A stretch of 46,250 nt of DNA from positions 1 to 46,250 of the forward strand of contig NZ_CANMIR010000018.1 of NCBI RefSeq assembly GCF_947498015.1, in the 5' to 3' direction. Numbering within the stretch: the first letter of the stretch is position 1; every line of letters begins with the position of its first letter. Below the pieces are notes generated by a model that had not been told where the DNA came from, did no database searches, and was given only the letters and a program-made list of their open reading frames with translations. The translations under genes and the position numbers were made by a program. Of this stretch, positions 27,686-36,908 are shown piece by piece. This stretch comes from an uncultured Neptuniibacter sp. GTDB taxonomy: Bacteria > Pseudomonadota > Gammaproteobacteria > Pseudomonadales > Balneatricaceae.

Positions 27686-28222
27686 ATGGGTGCCCTAAAG
27701 ATTCTGACTACGTTTGATCTGTTTGCGTTTCATTGGTGTTTAAATTTACCGCGAGCACCTGAAATTGCAATGATAAGTCGCCAGATATCCCGTTTGGGAG
27801 ATGGTGGGCTCTATCTTCTTTTGGGGGTGCTGCTGGCGATCTATGAGCCTGTGAATGGGCTTTTATTTCTTATAGTAGGTCTGATCGCATATTCAATCGA
27901 ACTTCCTTTATATCTTCTCCTGAAAAATACAATCCGACGTGATCGGCCCTGCGAATCTCTTCCAATTGACGCCTATATTGTTCCCTCGGATAAATTCAGC
28001 TTTCCATCAGGGCATGCGGCCGCAGCATTTGTGTTTGCGACACTCGTGGCGCACTTTTATCCCGCCTTCTCTGAGTTTGCTTACGGTGTGGCGATACTGG
28101 TCGGTTTCTCTAGGATCGCTTTAGGCGTGCACTATCCAACTGATATTGTTGCGGGTGCTATTCTTGGGGGCAGTTGTACTATGCTTACTTTGAGTCTGTC
28201 CTCCCTGATCGAATTATTCTGA
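27686..28222 (+). CDS. PAP2-family membrane phosphatase
   Basis: 178 residues with about five membrane segments. All three motifs of the type 2 phosphatidic acid phosphatase family are intact: K80 with R87-P88, PSGH at 107-110, and SR at 142-143 with H149 and D153. Likely substrates are lipid phosphates such as phosphatidate or undecaprenyl diphosphate. I use the ATG at 27686, preceded by GGAGG, not the in-frame TTG at 27662. Its stop is 2 bp before the glycosyltransferase start, so the two are co-translated. Confidence 0.9.
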   Translation: MGALKILTTFDLFAFHWCLNLPRAPEIAMISRQISRLGDGGLYLLLGVLLAIYEPVNGLLFLIVGLIAYSIELPLYLLLKNTIRRDRPCESLPIDAYIVPSDKFSFPSGHAAAAFVFATLVAHFYPAFSEFAYGVAILVGFSRIALGVHYPTDIVAGAILGGSCTMLTLSLSSLIELF

Positions 28223-28224
28223 AG

Positions 28225-29277
28225 ATGAAGGTTTTATACGGTGTACAGGCCACGGGTAATGGACATATAACGCGTGCCAGAGTGATGGCGCCAGCGCTTC
28301 AGCAAGCAGGGGTAGACGTTGATTTTCTTTTCAGCGGCCGCGAACCGGGAAAGCTCTTCAATATGGAGCCTTTTGGTGATTACCGGTGCCGTAGAGGGCT
28401 GACCTTTTACATGGATGGCAGTCGAGTCGACCAATGGAAAACCGTGACAAGAAACGCACCGTTTAGATTGCTTCGGGATATATTCTCACTAGATCTGAGT
28501 AGCTATGATCTGGTTATTACCGATTTTGAGCCGGTGTCAGCCTGGGCTGCTAAATTACAGGGTGTTCCCAGTGTTGGGATCGCTCATCAGTATGCTTTTC
28601 TTCACCCCCTTCCAGACAGTAAAAGCGATTTTCTTCTACGGAACCAGGTCAGGCTTTTTGCTCCGGCCACTAAGATGCTAGGGTTGCACTGGCATCATTT
28701 TGATAAACAGATCTTCCCTCCATTGATACAGGCCCCATTATTCGAAGTGAGCGAGATTGAGAATAAAATTGTGGTCTACCTACCTCATGATGATCTAGAA
28801 AAGATCGGCCACGCTCTAAGCATTTACCCAGACTATGATTTTTATATCTATGCTGCTGTGAGCGAGCCGCAGGAGCTTGGCAATCTACATATTCGGCCGT
28901 TTTGTCGTGAGGGCTTTCATCGTGATCTGGCCAGTTGTCATGGCGTGATCTGTAATTCAGGGTTTGGGTTGCTGAGCGAAGCGATGCAGTACGGGAAAAA
29001 AATTCTATCTCTGCCTCAGAAAGGACAAGCGGAGCAGGAATCAAATGCTGAACTGTTATCCTATTTGGGGTTGGGTATAGTAGTGGAAAGTTTAGATTCG
29101 GAGCAGCTTGCTACCTGGTTAGAACTGCCAGCTGTAGAAAAACAGAGCTTTCCGGATCTGGCAACCCTTCTCGCAGAGTGGATCGCTTCAGGGTGTGAAA
29201 CAAAAGTCGATGAGCTTGTAGCAACTGTTTGGGACGATTCTAAAAAAACTGCTGAATCCTCTCTGCAGCTTCAGTAG
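28225..29277 (+). CDS. MJ1255/VC2487-type glycosyltransferase
   Basis: About 350 residues, a GT-B fold of the MJ1255/VC2487 family, distantly related to UDP-GlcNAc transferases such as MurG. The N-terminus KVLYGVQATGNGHITRA has the family's glycine-rich loop and HITRA motif. The C-terminal donor-binding part contains ASCHGVICNSGFGLLSEAMQ and LPQKGQAEQESNA. The ATG at 28225 is where the conserved N-terminus starts, although its ribosome binding site is weak. It is tightly coupled to the PAP2 gene. Sugar donor and acceptor are unknown. Confidence 0.87.
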   Translation: MKVLYGVQATGNGHITRARVMAPALQQAGVDVDFLFSGREPGKLFNMEPFGDYRCRRGLTFYMDGSRVDQWKTVTRNAPFRLLRDIFSLDLSSYDLVITDFEPVSAWAAKLQGVPSVGIAHQYAFLHPLPDSKSDFLLRNQVRLFAPATKMLGLHWHHFDKQIFPPLIQAPLFEVSEIENKIVVYLPHDDLEKIGHALSIYPDYDFYIYAAVSEPQELGNLHIRPFCREGFHRDLASCHGVICNSGFGLLSEAMQYGKKILSLPQKGQAEQESNAELLSYLGLGIVVESLDSEQLATWLELPAVEKQSFPDLATLLAEWIASGCETKVDELVATVWDDSKKTAESSLQLQ

Positions 29278-29312
29278 TGCAAAAGAGTTGAGTTGGGATT
29301 TGAAGTGAGAGT

Positions 29313-29352
29313 TTATCGGTGGGGTTGAGGGAATGCTTCGTTCCATGAAACA
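29313..29352 (+). repeat. degenerate partial copy of the intergenic module
   Basis: TTTATCG, 18 bases, then TTCGTTCCATGAA: the same pair of blocks, with slightly different spacing, as in the two fuller copies that follow (29417 and 29656). It lies just after the glycosyltransferase gene. Confidence 0.4.
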
Positions 29353-29360
29353 TCCCCATC

Positions 29361-29520
29361 ATTGGCTTCCATAATCCTTGCGGGCTTGTCCTAGGGCATC
29401 AATGCCATCCTTTCCGCTTATCGAGGCCGTCCTTGTTATTCGTTCCATGAACAGGAGATCCACGTGTTCAATTATGGCTTCTGTAGATTCGATTGATATA
29501 AGAAAAATTCTTAATTTCTT
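29361..29520 (+). repeat. intergenic module, copy A
   Basis: A non-coding-looking block that recurs 228 bp further on as copy B. Shared landmarks in order: ATTGGC-TCCAT; TTATCGAGGCC-TCCTTG-TATTCGTTCCATGAACAGGAGATCCA (two or three differences between copies over about 45 bp); AATTATGG; and the palindrome TAAGAAAAATTCTTA (here 29499-29513). The start of the module also holds GGCATCAATGCC, a small hairpin. No known RNA family or transposable element is recognised. Confidence 0.75.
29464..29496 (+). other. possible 10-codon mini-ORF in copy A
   Basis: AGGAG (29453-29457) is followed after 6 bases by GTG and codons for MFNYGFCRFD, then TGA. The same arrangement occurs in copy B, with N-Y-G-x-C conserved and two silent changes. 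This could be a leader peptide or chance. Confidence 0.2.
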
Positions 29521-29554
29521 AAATTAATTGAATCTTGATGACTCGGTTACAATA

Positions 29555-29587
29555 AAAAGGGCGCCTCATCCCATGAGGCGCCCTTTT
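29555..29587. terminator. strong terminator between module copies
   Basis: A 15-bp perfect inverted repeat with a CCC loop: AAAAGGGCGCCTCAT and ATGAGGCGCCCTTTT. It has A on the left and T on the right, so it can work in both directions. There is no protein gene immediately upstream; it would end a transcript that includes copy A, or readthrough from the glycosyltransferase unit. Confidence 0.88.
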
Positions 29588-29588
29588 C

Positions 29589-29757
29589 ATTGGCATCCAT
29601 ATTCCCTGCAGTTCCCGCATGCGGGTGTCCCTAGTGCATCCTGCATCCCAGCTGCTTTATCGAGGCCATCCTTGATATTCGTTCCATGAACAGGAGATCC
29701 ATGTGACTAATTATGGTCACTGCGGTGTAAAAAAAAATAAGAAAAATTCTTAATTTC
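29589..29757 (+). repeat. intergenic module, copy B
   Basis: Second copy of the module, starting ATTGGCATCCAT right after the terminator. It differs from copy A in the first 60 bp (it has the palindrome CCCGCATGCGGG in place of GGCATCAATGCC) but matches closely from TTATCGAGGCC onward and ends with the identical palindrome TAAGAAAAATTCTTA (29738-29752). It lies about 90 bp upstream of the TPP riboswitch. Confidence 0.75.
29703..29753 (+). other. possible 16-codon mini-ORF in copy B
   Basis: AGGAG (29692-29696), 6 bases, GTG, then codons for MTNYGHCGVKKNKKNS and TAA. The start context is the same as in copy A. The lysine-rich end comes from the A-rich tract, so coding is doubtful. Confidence 0.2.
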
Positions 29758-29847
29758 CATACTTCAACGGATTTTTCTATCAAAGTGCTCAAAGGGAAGC
29801 TGCTTTTCTGGACAGTGGGGTAGCAGAGAAATTAAACTACAGGCTTG

Positions 29848-29926
29848 TCTTGGTCGGGGTGCCCAGTAGGGCTGAGAGTATACCCGTTGAACCTGATCCG
29901 GTTTGTTCCGGCGTAGGAAATCGAGA
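29848..29926 (+). promoter_or_regulatory. TPP riboswitch (THI element)
   Basis: The conserved THI-box strings are present in order: GGGGTGC, GGGCTGAGA, ACCCGTTGAACCTGATC and GGCGTAGGAA. P1 pairs TCTTGGT (29848-29854) with ATCGAGA (29920-29926). It lies 65 bp before thiD. No U-tract terminator follows, so control of thiD-thiC is probably at translation initiation: CACCTTC can pair with GAAGTTGTG at the thiD start region. Confidence 0.95.
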
Positions 29927-29991
29927 TCTCTACTCTATGAAACTACAGCTGCTGACACCTTCTTTCATTGTTTATGTCCAAGGGGGAAGTT

Positions 29992-30807
29992 GTGTCTAAA
30001 AATCCTCAATCTAATATTTCCAATGTTTTGACCATTGCTGGTTCCGATTCAGGTGGTGGTGCCGGTATACAGGCGGATCTGAAGACCTTTTCTGCTCTGG
30101 GGGTCTATGGCGCCTCTGTTATAACGGCGTTGACAGCCCAGAATACTAGCGAAGTCAGAGGGGTCTTTCCTGTTACGCCTGATTTTATCCGACTACAGTT
30201 GGAGACTGTATTTGATGATATTGAGATCAAAGCAGTGAAGACAGGTATGTTGGGCAGTGCAGATGTGGTTTCAGAAGTGGCTAAAGACCTTCGTCGTCGA
30301 GACATACTTTTGGTTGTGGACCCGGTCATGATCTCAAAAAGCGGTAACGCCCTGCTTCAAGCGGATGCGGTTACCACGGTGATTGAGCAACTTTTTCCAT
30401 TGGCTGAACTGATCACGCCCAACCTTCCCGAGGCTGCAGCGATTCTCAAGATGGAGGAGCCTGGCAGCCTTGAGGGCATGCAGGAGATGGCAAGGTTGCT
30501 TCATCGGTTGGGACCCGCCAATGTGTTACTGAAAGGAGGGCACTTAATGGGTGAAGAGTGCCCAGACATCTTTTTTGATGGTGATCAGTTTGAAATATTT
30601 CAACAAGTCAGGATCAATACACAGAATACCCATGGAACAGGCTGCTCATTAGCATCGGCAGTTACAGCTTATTTGGCGAAGGGTGAAAGCGTCACAGAAG
30701 CGGTGTCACATGCTAAGCAGTATATAACGTCCGCAATCGATAACGCAGACAATCTCAATGTGGGCGCAGGTCATGGCCCGGTAAATCACTTTCATGCGTA
30801 CTGGTAG
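29992..30807 (+). CDS. thiD: hydroxymethylpyrimidine/phosphomethylpyrimidine kinase
   Basis: About 271 residues, ribokinase-fold enzyme that phosphorylates HMP and HMP-phosphate in thiamine synthesis. Signatures are [20 protein letters not shown] at the N-terminus, [10 protein letters not shown] in the middle, LLKGGH, and the anion hole [13 protein letters not shown] with the catalytic Asp position changed to the family's usual GTGC context. I chose GTG 29992, because AGGGGGAA lies just upstream; an ATG at 29974 lacks a ribosome binding site. It is downstream of a TPP riboswitch and 43 bp before thiC. Confidence 0.95.
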   Translation: MSKNPQSNISNVLTIAGSDSGGGAGIQADLKTFSALGVYGASVITALTAQNTSEVRGVFPVTPDFIRLQLETVFDDIEIKAVKTGMLGSADVVSEVAKDLRRRDILLVVDPVMISKSGNALLQADAVTTVIEQLFPLAELITPNLPEAAAILKMEEPGSLEGMQEMARLLHRLGPANVLLKGGHLMGEECPDIFFDGDQFEIFQQVRINTQNTHGTGCSLASAVTAYLAKGESVTEAVSHAKQYITSAIDNADNLNVGAGHGPVNHFHAYW

Positions 30808-30850
30808 CCGTATTTCAGGGCCATGCAAAGCATCTATAACAACAGGTTGA

Positions 30851-32749
<1,899 letters not shown>

Positions 32750-32766
32750 TAAGGTCTTATTCTGAT

Positions 32767-32792
32767 AAAGCCGCCAATGTGCGGCTTTTTTT
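32767..32792 (+). terminator. thiC terminator
   Basis: AAAGCCGC, CAATGT loop, GCGGCTTT followed by TTTT, 18 bp after the thiC stop codon. Confidence 0.9.
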
Positions 32793-32812
32793 ATTTGATG
32801 GAGAAGATTGAG

Positions 32813-33046
32813 ATGAGTGATGAGTGGCTTAAATATCTCCTGGTATTCGGCTTGGTACTGTTTGCGTTTATTCCCGTGACGCTAAATGCTTTAAAGCGTA
32901 GAGGTGAAAACCCACCTCCGATGGCTGCCAATGATCGCAAGTTGTATCGCCTTTGGCGATCTGACCCGGAGGCGTATGAGCGCCAGTATGGTGATATGGA
33001 TAAACAATATATGGAGGCTCAGAAAAAGAAACAGGAGCATGATTGA
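32813..33046 (+). CDS. small single-pass membrane protein (77 aa)
   Basis: I do not recognise a named family. An N-terminal membrane segment (about residues 6-24, LKYLLVFGLVLFAFIPVTL) is followed by a basic, proline-containing cytoplasmic stretch (ALKRRGENPPP) and a charged, probably helical C-terminal tail rich in Tyr, Gln and Lys. The ATG at 32813 is preceded by GGAGA at a spacing of 8. Readings from further upstream start inside the thiC terminator. It lies alone between the thiC terminator and the GGDEF/EAL gene. Function unknown. Confidence 0.65.
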   Translation: MSDEWLKYLLVFGLVLFAFIPVTLNALKRRGENPPPMAANDRKLYRLWRSDPEAYERQYGDMDKQYMEAQKKKQEHD

Positions 33047-33073
33047 TCGGTGATCACTGCAGTTCGGTTTTTA

Positions 33074-33087
33074 TTGATATAGATCAA
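33074..33087 (+). promoter_or_regulatory. FNR/Anr box upstream of the GGDEF/EAL gene
   Basis: TTGATATAGATCAA is a perfect match to the FNR/Anr dyad TTGAT-N4-ATCAA. It lies 164 bp upstream of the start codon of the GGDEF/EAL gene. A TTTAAT that could act as a minus 10 element is at 33102-33107, so the box would overlap the minus 35 region. Whether it activates or represses cannot be told. Confidence 0.6.
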
Positions 33088-33250
33088 TATCCCTGGACAG
33101 CTTTAATCAGTTCAGCCAATGGAGTCAGGGTGCATTAGTGGTTAATATTTGCCCTTGTATTTATTAAGGGAATTTTAAGGGTAATGGACTACATTTCTTG
33201 GAGCGGTTTTAGTAAATTCCAAACCGGTTGGTCGGTAGAGGTGGCCTGAG

Positions 33251-35923
33251 TTGACAAGCGGAATCATTTTTACACTGGTCAACAATGTTGCTCTACTACT
33301 CGCTATGGGGGTGCTGTATGACGCATTCTCCTTTCATCAGGGGCGTCCCTCTCCGGTTAAAAAGCTACTGACGGGTATCTTTATCGGTCTGATCGGCATC
33401 TCTCTGATGTCGGTTCCTCTCTCGTTAGTCAGTGGTGTCATTATTGATGCCCGCTCAATTCTGCTTTTTATCTCTGGTCTGTTTTTTGGCTTAATTCCAA
33501 CGATCACCGCCGTTGTTATGACAGTGGGCTTTAGGGTTGTCGAAGGTGGACAGGGAGTTGTTGCTGGCATTTTAATCATTCTCACTTCAGCAGCTATAGG
33601 CGTAGGTTACCGCCTATGGCGTGAAAAATGGCGTTCTGAGCAGAGAGTTCATTGGTCCCAGCTGTATCTTTTGGGTGTTGTGGTTCATGCAGTAATGCTC
33701 GCCTGCCTGTCTGTGCTGCCAAACAGCACAGTGGATTCACTCCTGAGTGTACTTGCTTTGCCACTTATGCTGATTTTTCCGCTTGCAACGGTTTTGTTGG
33801 GAAGGCTAATTACTCATCAGATTGAGCGTCGTGAAACTGAAGATGCGCTGATCGAGAGTGAATGTAGAAGTGAAATTGCCCGAAAAAAGCTAGAAGCTAC
33901 CTTCGCTGCTATTCCCGATCTGTTGTTTGAGATGGATATTGATGGGCGATATCTGGAATGTCATGCTTCTGATCCAAATGATCTGGTTCTTCCTAGGGAG
34001 GAGTTGATCGGTAAAACCGTTTTCGATGTGATGCCCTCTGATGCTGCATCAGTGGTGATTGATGCATTAAAAGAGGCTTGGGCAGCAGGTGTTTCCAGAG
34101 GCCATCAAATCCACCTACAACTTGGATATGTGGAAAAAACATTTGAACTTTCTGTTTCGCGGAAGGCCAGCGATGAGGAGAGATTGCATTTCATCGTGTT
34201 ATCCCGCGATGTAACCGAACGTAAACTTGCTGAGAAGGAGCTGCATATAGCGGCAACTGCGTTTGACTCTCAGGAAGGGATGCTGATCACGGATGAAAAT
34301 CATAAAATTCTTAGGGTTAACAACGCGTTCACTCGTGTGACAGGGTACGAACCAGAAGAGATCATCGGGAAAACACCCGCTTCGCTGCAGTCAGGTCATC
34401 ACAATGAAGAGTTCTACTCGAAGATGATGAGTGTGTTAGCTAAAGAGCGATTTTGGCAGGGTGAAATATGGAATAAACGTAAGTCCGGTGAGATCTATCC
34501 GCAACAGCTAACTATCACAGCGGTTGAAGCGGAAGCCGGGAGAGTCACCAACTATGTGGGGTCCTTTACCGATATTACCCAGCGTAAAAAGAGTGAAGAG
34601 GATATCCATAAGCTGGCGTTTTATGATCCCTTAACGGGCTTGCCGAATCGTAGATCCTTACAAGAGAGGATTGATGGTGCCTTGCGCTCTGCACGTATTA
34701 CAGAGCAGGTCAGTGCGCTAATGTTTATCGATCTGGATAACTTTAAAAAGCTCAATGATACTCAGGGGCATGATCGAGGCGATATGTTGCTGATTGAGGT
34801 GGCTGAGCGTTTAGATCGTTGTGTCCGCAATGCGGATATGGTGGCTCGCCTCGGAGGCGATGAGTTTATCATTATCCTTGAAAATCTAGGGTGTGAAGAG
34901 ACCCAGGTGCTTTCTCAGATTCAAAAAATTGCCGAGAAAGTGATCACCTCAGTTGAAAAAGTATTTGTACTGGATGGGCTGTCATATCACAGTGGCTGTA
35001 GTGTCGGAATTACCCTGTTCAATGCTTATGATCGGCCTGAAGAGATCATGAAACGTGCAGATATGGCGATGTATCAGGCTAAGGAAGCGGGGAAAAATAC
35101 CTATCGTTTCTTTGACCCTGACGCAGAGGCTTCCCTGTGCTCTATGGCAAAAATGGAATCTGATCTGAGAAAGGCCCTGCCTTTAGGTCAATTTGAACTT
35201 TTCTATCAGCCTCAATGTCGTGGGGGGGATGTGTTTGGGGCAGAGGCTCTGTTGCGCTGGTTTCATCCGGAGCGGGGGATGGTTTCACCCGCTGATTTTA
35301 TCCCTTTGGCTGAAGATACCGGATTGATCATACCTATAGGTGAATGGGTAATCAGTCAGGCCTGTCAACAGATAGAGCGTTGGCAGCAATCCGAGGAGGC
35401 GCGTCATCTGTCTGTATCCGTTAATGTCAGTGCCAAACAGTTTGTGCAGGATAACTTTGTTACAAATGTTAAGAACTGTCTGAACTTATTTAACATTCCA
35501 TCCGGAAAACTGGAACTTGAGCTAACTGAGAGCCTGGTTTTAATCGATATCGAAGATACAATCGAAAAAATGCAGCAGCTCAGAGATTTGGGGGTTACGT
35601 TTGCTCTGGATGATTTTGGTACCGGTTACTCATCACTGTTGCATCTGAAAAAACTACCGTTAGACAAGATTAAAATCGATCGCTCGTTTGTTCAGGATAT
35701 TATGTTAGACCCTGATGATGCTGAGATCGTACAGACAATAATTCTAATGGCTCAGAACCTTGGGTTAAATGTGATTGCTGAAGGTGTTGAAACAGAAGAA
35801 CAACAGACGTTTTTAAATGCTAAAGGGTGTGAATGTATTCAGGGCTATCTAATGGGTAAGCCAAGCCGCGTGGAACAGTTTGAGCAGCTGCACTGCAAAG
35901 GTGGCAGTGCAGTGATTGTATAG
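33251..35923 (+). CDS. LytS-type sensor PAS-PAS-GGDEF-EAL c-di-GMP protein
   Basis: 890 residues. Five to six membrane segments at the N-terminus (about 1-190) of the 5TMR-LYT type, then two PAS domains (about 213-325 and 333-445), a GGDEF domain and an EAL domain. RLGGDEF is at about 535, preceded five residues earlier by the RNAD inhibitory site (RxxD), so the cyclase looks active with product control. In the EAL domain EALLRW (about 663), NVSAKQF, ELTES, DDFGTGYSSL, KIDRSFV and AEGVET are all intact, so it may both make and degrade c-di-GMP. Start is TTG 33251 with AGAGGTGG upstream; a later ATG is possible. Confidence 0.93.
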   Translation: MTSGIIFTLVNNVALLLAMGVLYDAFSFHQGRPSPVKKLLTGIFIGLIGISLMSVPLSLVSGVIIDARSILLFISGLFFGLIPTITAVVMTVGFRVVEGGQGVVAGILIILTSAAIGVGYRLWREKWRSEQRVHWSQLYLLGVVVHAVMLACLSVLPNSTVDSLLSVLALPLMLIFPLATVLLGRLITHQIERRETEDALIESECRSEIARKKLEATFAAIPDLLFEMDIDGRYLECHASDPNDLVLPREELIGKTVFDVMPSDAASVVIDALKEAWAAGVSRGHQIHLQLGYVEKTFELSVSRKASDEERLHFIVLSRDVTERKLAEKELHIAATAFDSQEGMLITDENHKILRVNNAFTRVTGYEPEEIIGKTPASLQSGHHNEEFYSKMMSVLAKERFWQGEIWNKRKSGEIYPQQLTITAVEAEAGRVTNYVGSFTDITQRKKSEEDIHKLAFYDPLTGLPNRRSLQERIDGALRSARITEQVSALMFIDLDNFKKLNDTQGHDRGDMLLIEVAERLDRCVRNADMVARLGGDEFIIILENLGCEETQVLSQIQKIAEKVITSVEKVFVLDGLSYHSGCSVGITLFNAYDRPEEIMKRADMAMYQAKEAGKNTYRFFDPDAEASLCSMAKMESDLRKALPLGQFELFYQPQCRGGDVFGAEALLRWFHPERGMVSPADFIPLAEDTGLIIPIGEWVISQACQQIERWQQSEEARHLSVSVNVSAKQFVQDNFVTNVKNCLNLFNIPSGKLELELTESLVLIDIEDTIEKMQQLRDLGVTFALDDFGTGYSSLLHLKKLPLDKIKIDRSFVQDIMLDPDDAEIVQTIILMAQNLGLNVIAEGVETEEQQTFLNAKGCECIQGYLMGKPSRVEQFEQLHCKGGSAVIV

Positions 35924-35924
35924 A

Positions 35925-36410
35925 TCAGTAACAGCCGATCTGCTGATCCCAGAAGCTTTCAAGTTGGCGAAGTTGTGAACGTATATTGCTTAACTCTTCC
36001 ATGGTAATCCGTTGCTCAGCGTTTATCTGCTCAAGCTGTTGGTCAAATAGTTCGGCAATAAGGTGGTGGATCGCAAGGCCTTTCTGGCTGAGTTTAATTC
36101 TCACCGAGCGTAGATCATGTTCGGAACGCTCCTGTTTGATGTAGCCATTCCCGACCATCTTTTTCAGATTGTAAGAGACATTGGAACCAAGGTAGTAGCC
36201 ACGTGTGCGTAGCTCTCCGGCATTCATTTCGCGGTCACCGATATTGTGAAGCAGCAGTGCTTGCACACTGTTGATGTCTGCATAGCCAAGGGCTTCAAGC
36301 CTGAATTTTAAAATATCCAGGATACGTCGATGCAAGCGCTCGATCAGGCGTAAACACTCAATAAAATCCGTTCTGTGCGTATTTGAGTTTTCAGTTTCTT
36401 GTAAGTCCAT
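35925..36410 (-). CDS. MarR-family winged-helix regulator (LdtR-like)
   Basis: 161 residues with a winged helix (about 45-125). Segments DINSVQALLLHNIGD, ELRTRGYYLGSNVSYNLKKM and RSEHDLRSVRIKLSQKG closely resemble the LdtR type of MarR regulator known from alphaproteobacteria, where it controls cell-wall L,D-transpeptidase genes; this is from memory and not a search. It is convergent with the GGDEF/EAL gene, 1 bp apart. An imperfect FNR-like dyad (GTGATCCAAATCAT, 36507-36520) lies upstream. Targets here are unknown. Confidence 0.85.
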   Translation of the reverse strand: MDLQETENSNTHRTDFIECLRLIERLHRRILDILKFRLEALGYADINSVQALLLHNIGDREMNAGELRTRGYYLGSNVSYNLKKMVGNGYIKQERSEHDLRSVRIKLSQKGLAIHHLIAELFDQQLEQINAEQRITMEELSNIRSQLRQLESFWDQQIGCY

Positions 36411-36644
36411 AAAATCTAAGCCTTAATTACAGATAGCGCCCTCAAGATATTAATCTCAAACTACCGTTTAAAGCAAAAAAAACTGAGGCCCAAGGGAGTT
36501 CTATCAGTGATCCAAATCATAATATTTGAGATTTGGTTGTTTCCAACGATTAGGCTCTCTCCCGAAAAGTTGAACCTGAAGTCATCCCTGTGTGGAAAGC
36601 TACTGCTCCTTCAACGGATAACCGGGCTACTCTAGGAAAGTTCT

Positions 36645-36908
36645 CTATCCCTTACGTAATGGATGATCTTCTGGCAACTGTCGCTCCATCCAAAGAGCGA
36701 GTTTATGTCTCATATTGGGTTCACTGTCCTGACCTTTTGCTAAGGCCTGAATCAAGCCATCTTTCACCAGAAGTCGGTAGATTGCGGTCACTTTGTTGGA
36801 TGCGCTATCTGTCTGTTCGAACCTGCCGGCTCCCCGTTTTTCAAAGTAGATCGCGCCTATACGCAATGCTTCTTTAACCAGCTCAGCTTCATGCTTGTTT
36901 TTTTTCAT
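36645..36908 (-). CDS. DUF5062-like protein (87 aa)
   Basis: 87 residues, soluble and helical. The pattern EAELVKEALRIGAIYFEKRG at the start and AIYRLLVKDGLIQ, then NMRHKLALWMERQLPEDHPL at the end, matches my memory of the DUF5062 family from marine gammaproteobacteria. AGGAAG precedes the ATG by 7 bases. The gap of 234 bp to the marR gene holds no other gene that I can support. Function unknown. Confidence 0.75.
   Translation of the reverse strand: MKKNKHEAELVKEALRIGAIYFEKRGAGRFEQTDSASNKVTAIYRLLVKDGLIQALAKGQDSEPNMRHKLALWMERQLPEDHPLRKG

Noticed and set aside
29441..29526. 26-codon frame from ATGAACAGGAGA in module copy A
   Set aside because: In copy B the same frame stops after six codons, so it is not conserved.
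29278..29757. Reading the repeated intergenic module as a CRISPR array or an IS remnant
   Set aside because: There are only two full copies with long diverged parts and no regular short repeat-spacer pattern. No terminal inverted repeats, target duplication or transposase fragment is seen.
36590..36877. 95-codon plus-strand frame opposite the DUF5062-like gene
   Set aside because: The minus-strand gene has a good ribosome binding site and a family pattern; the plus-strand product shows none.
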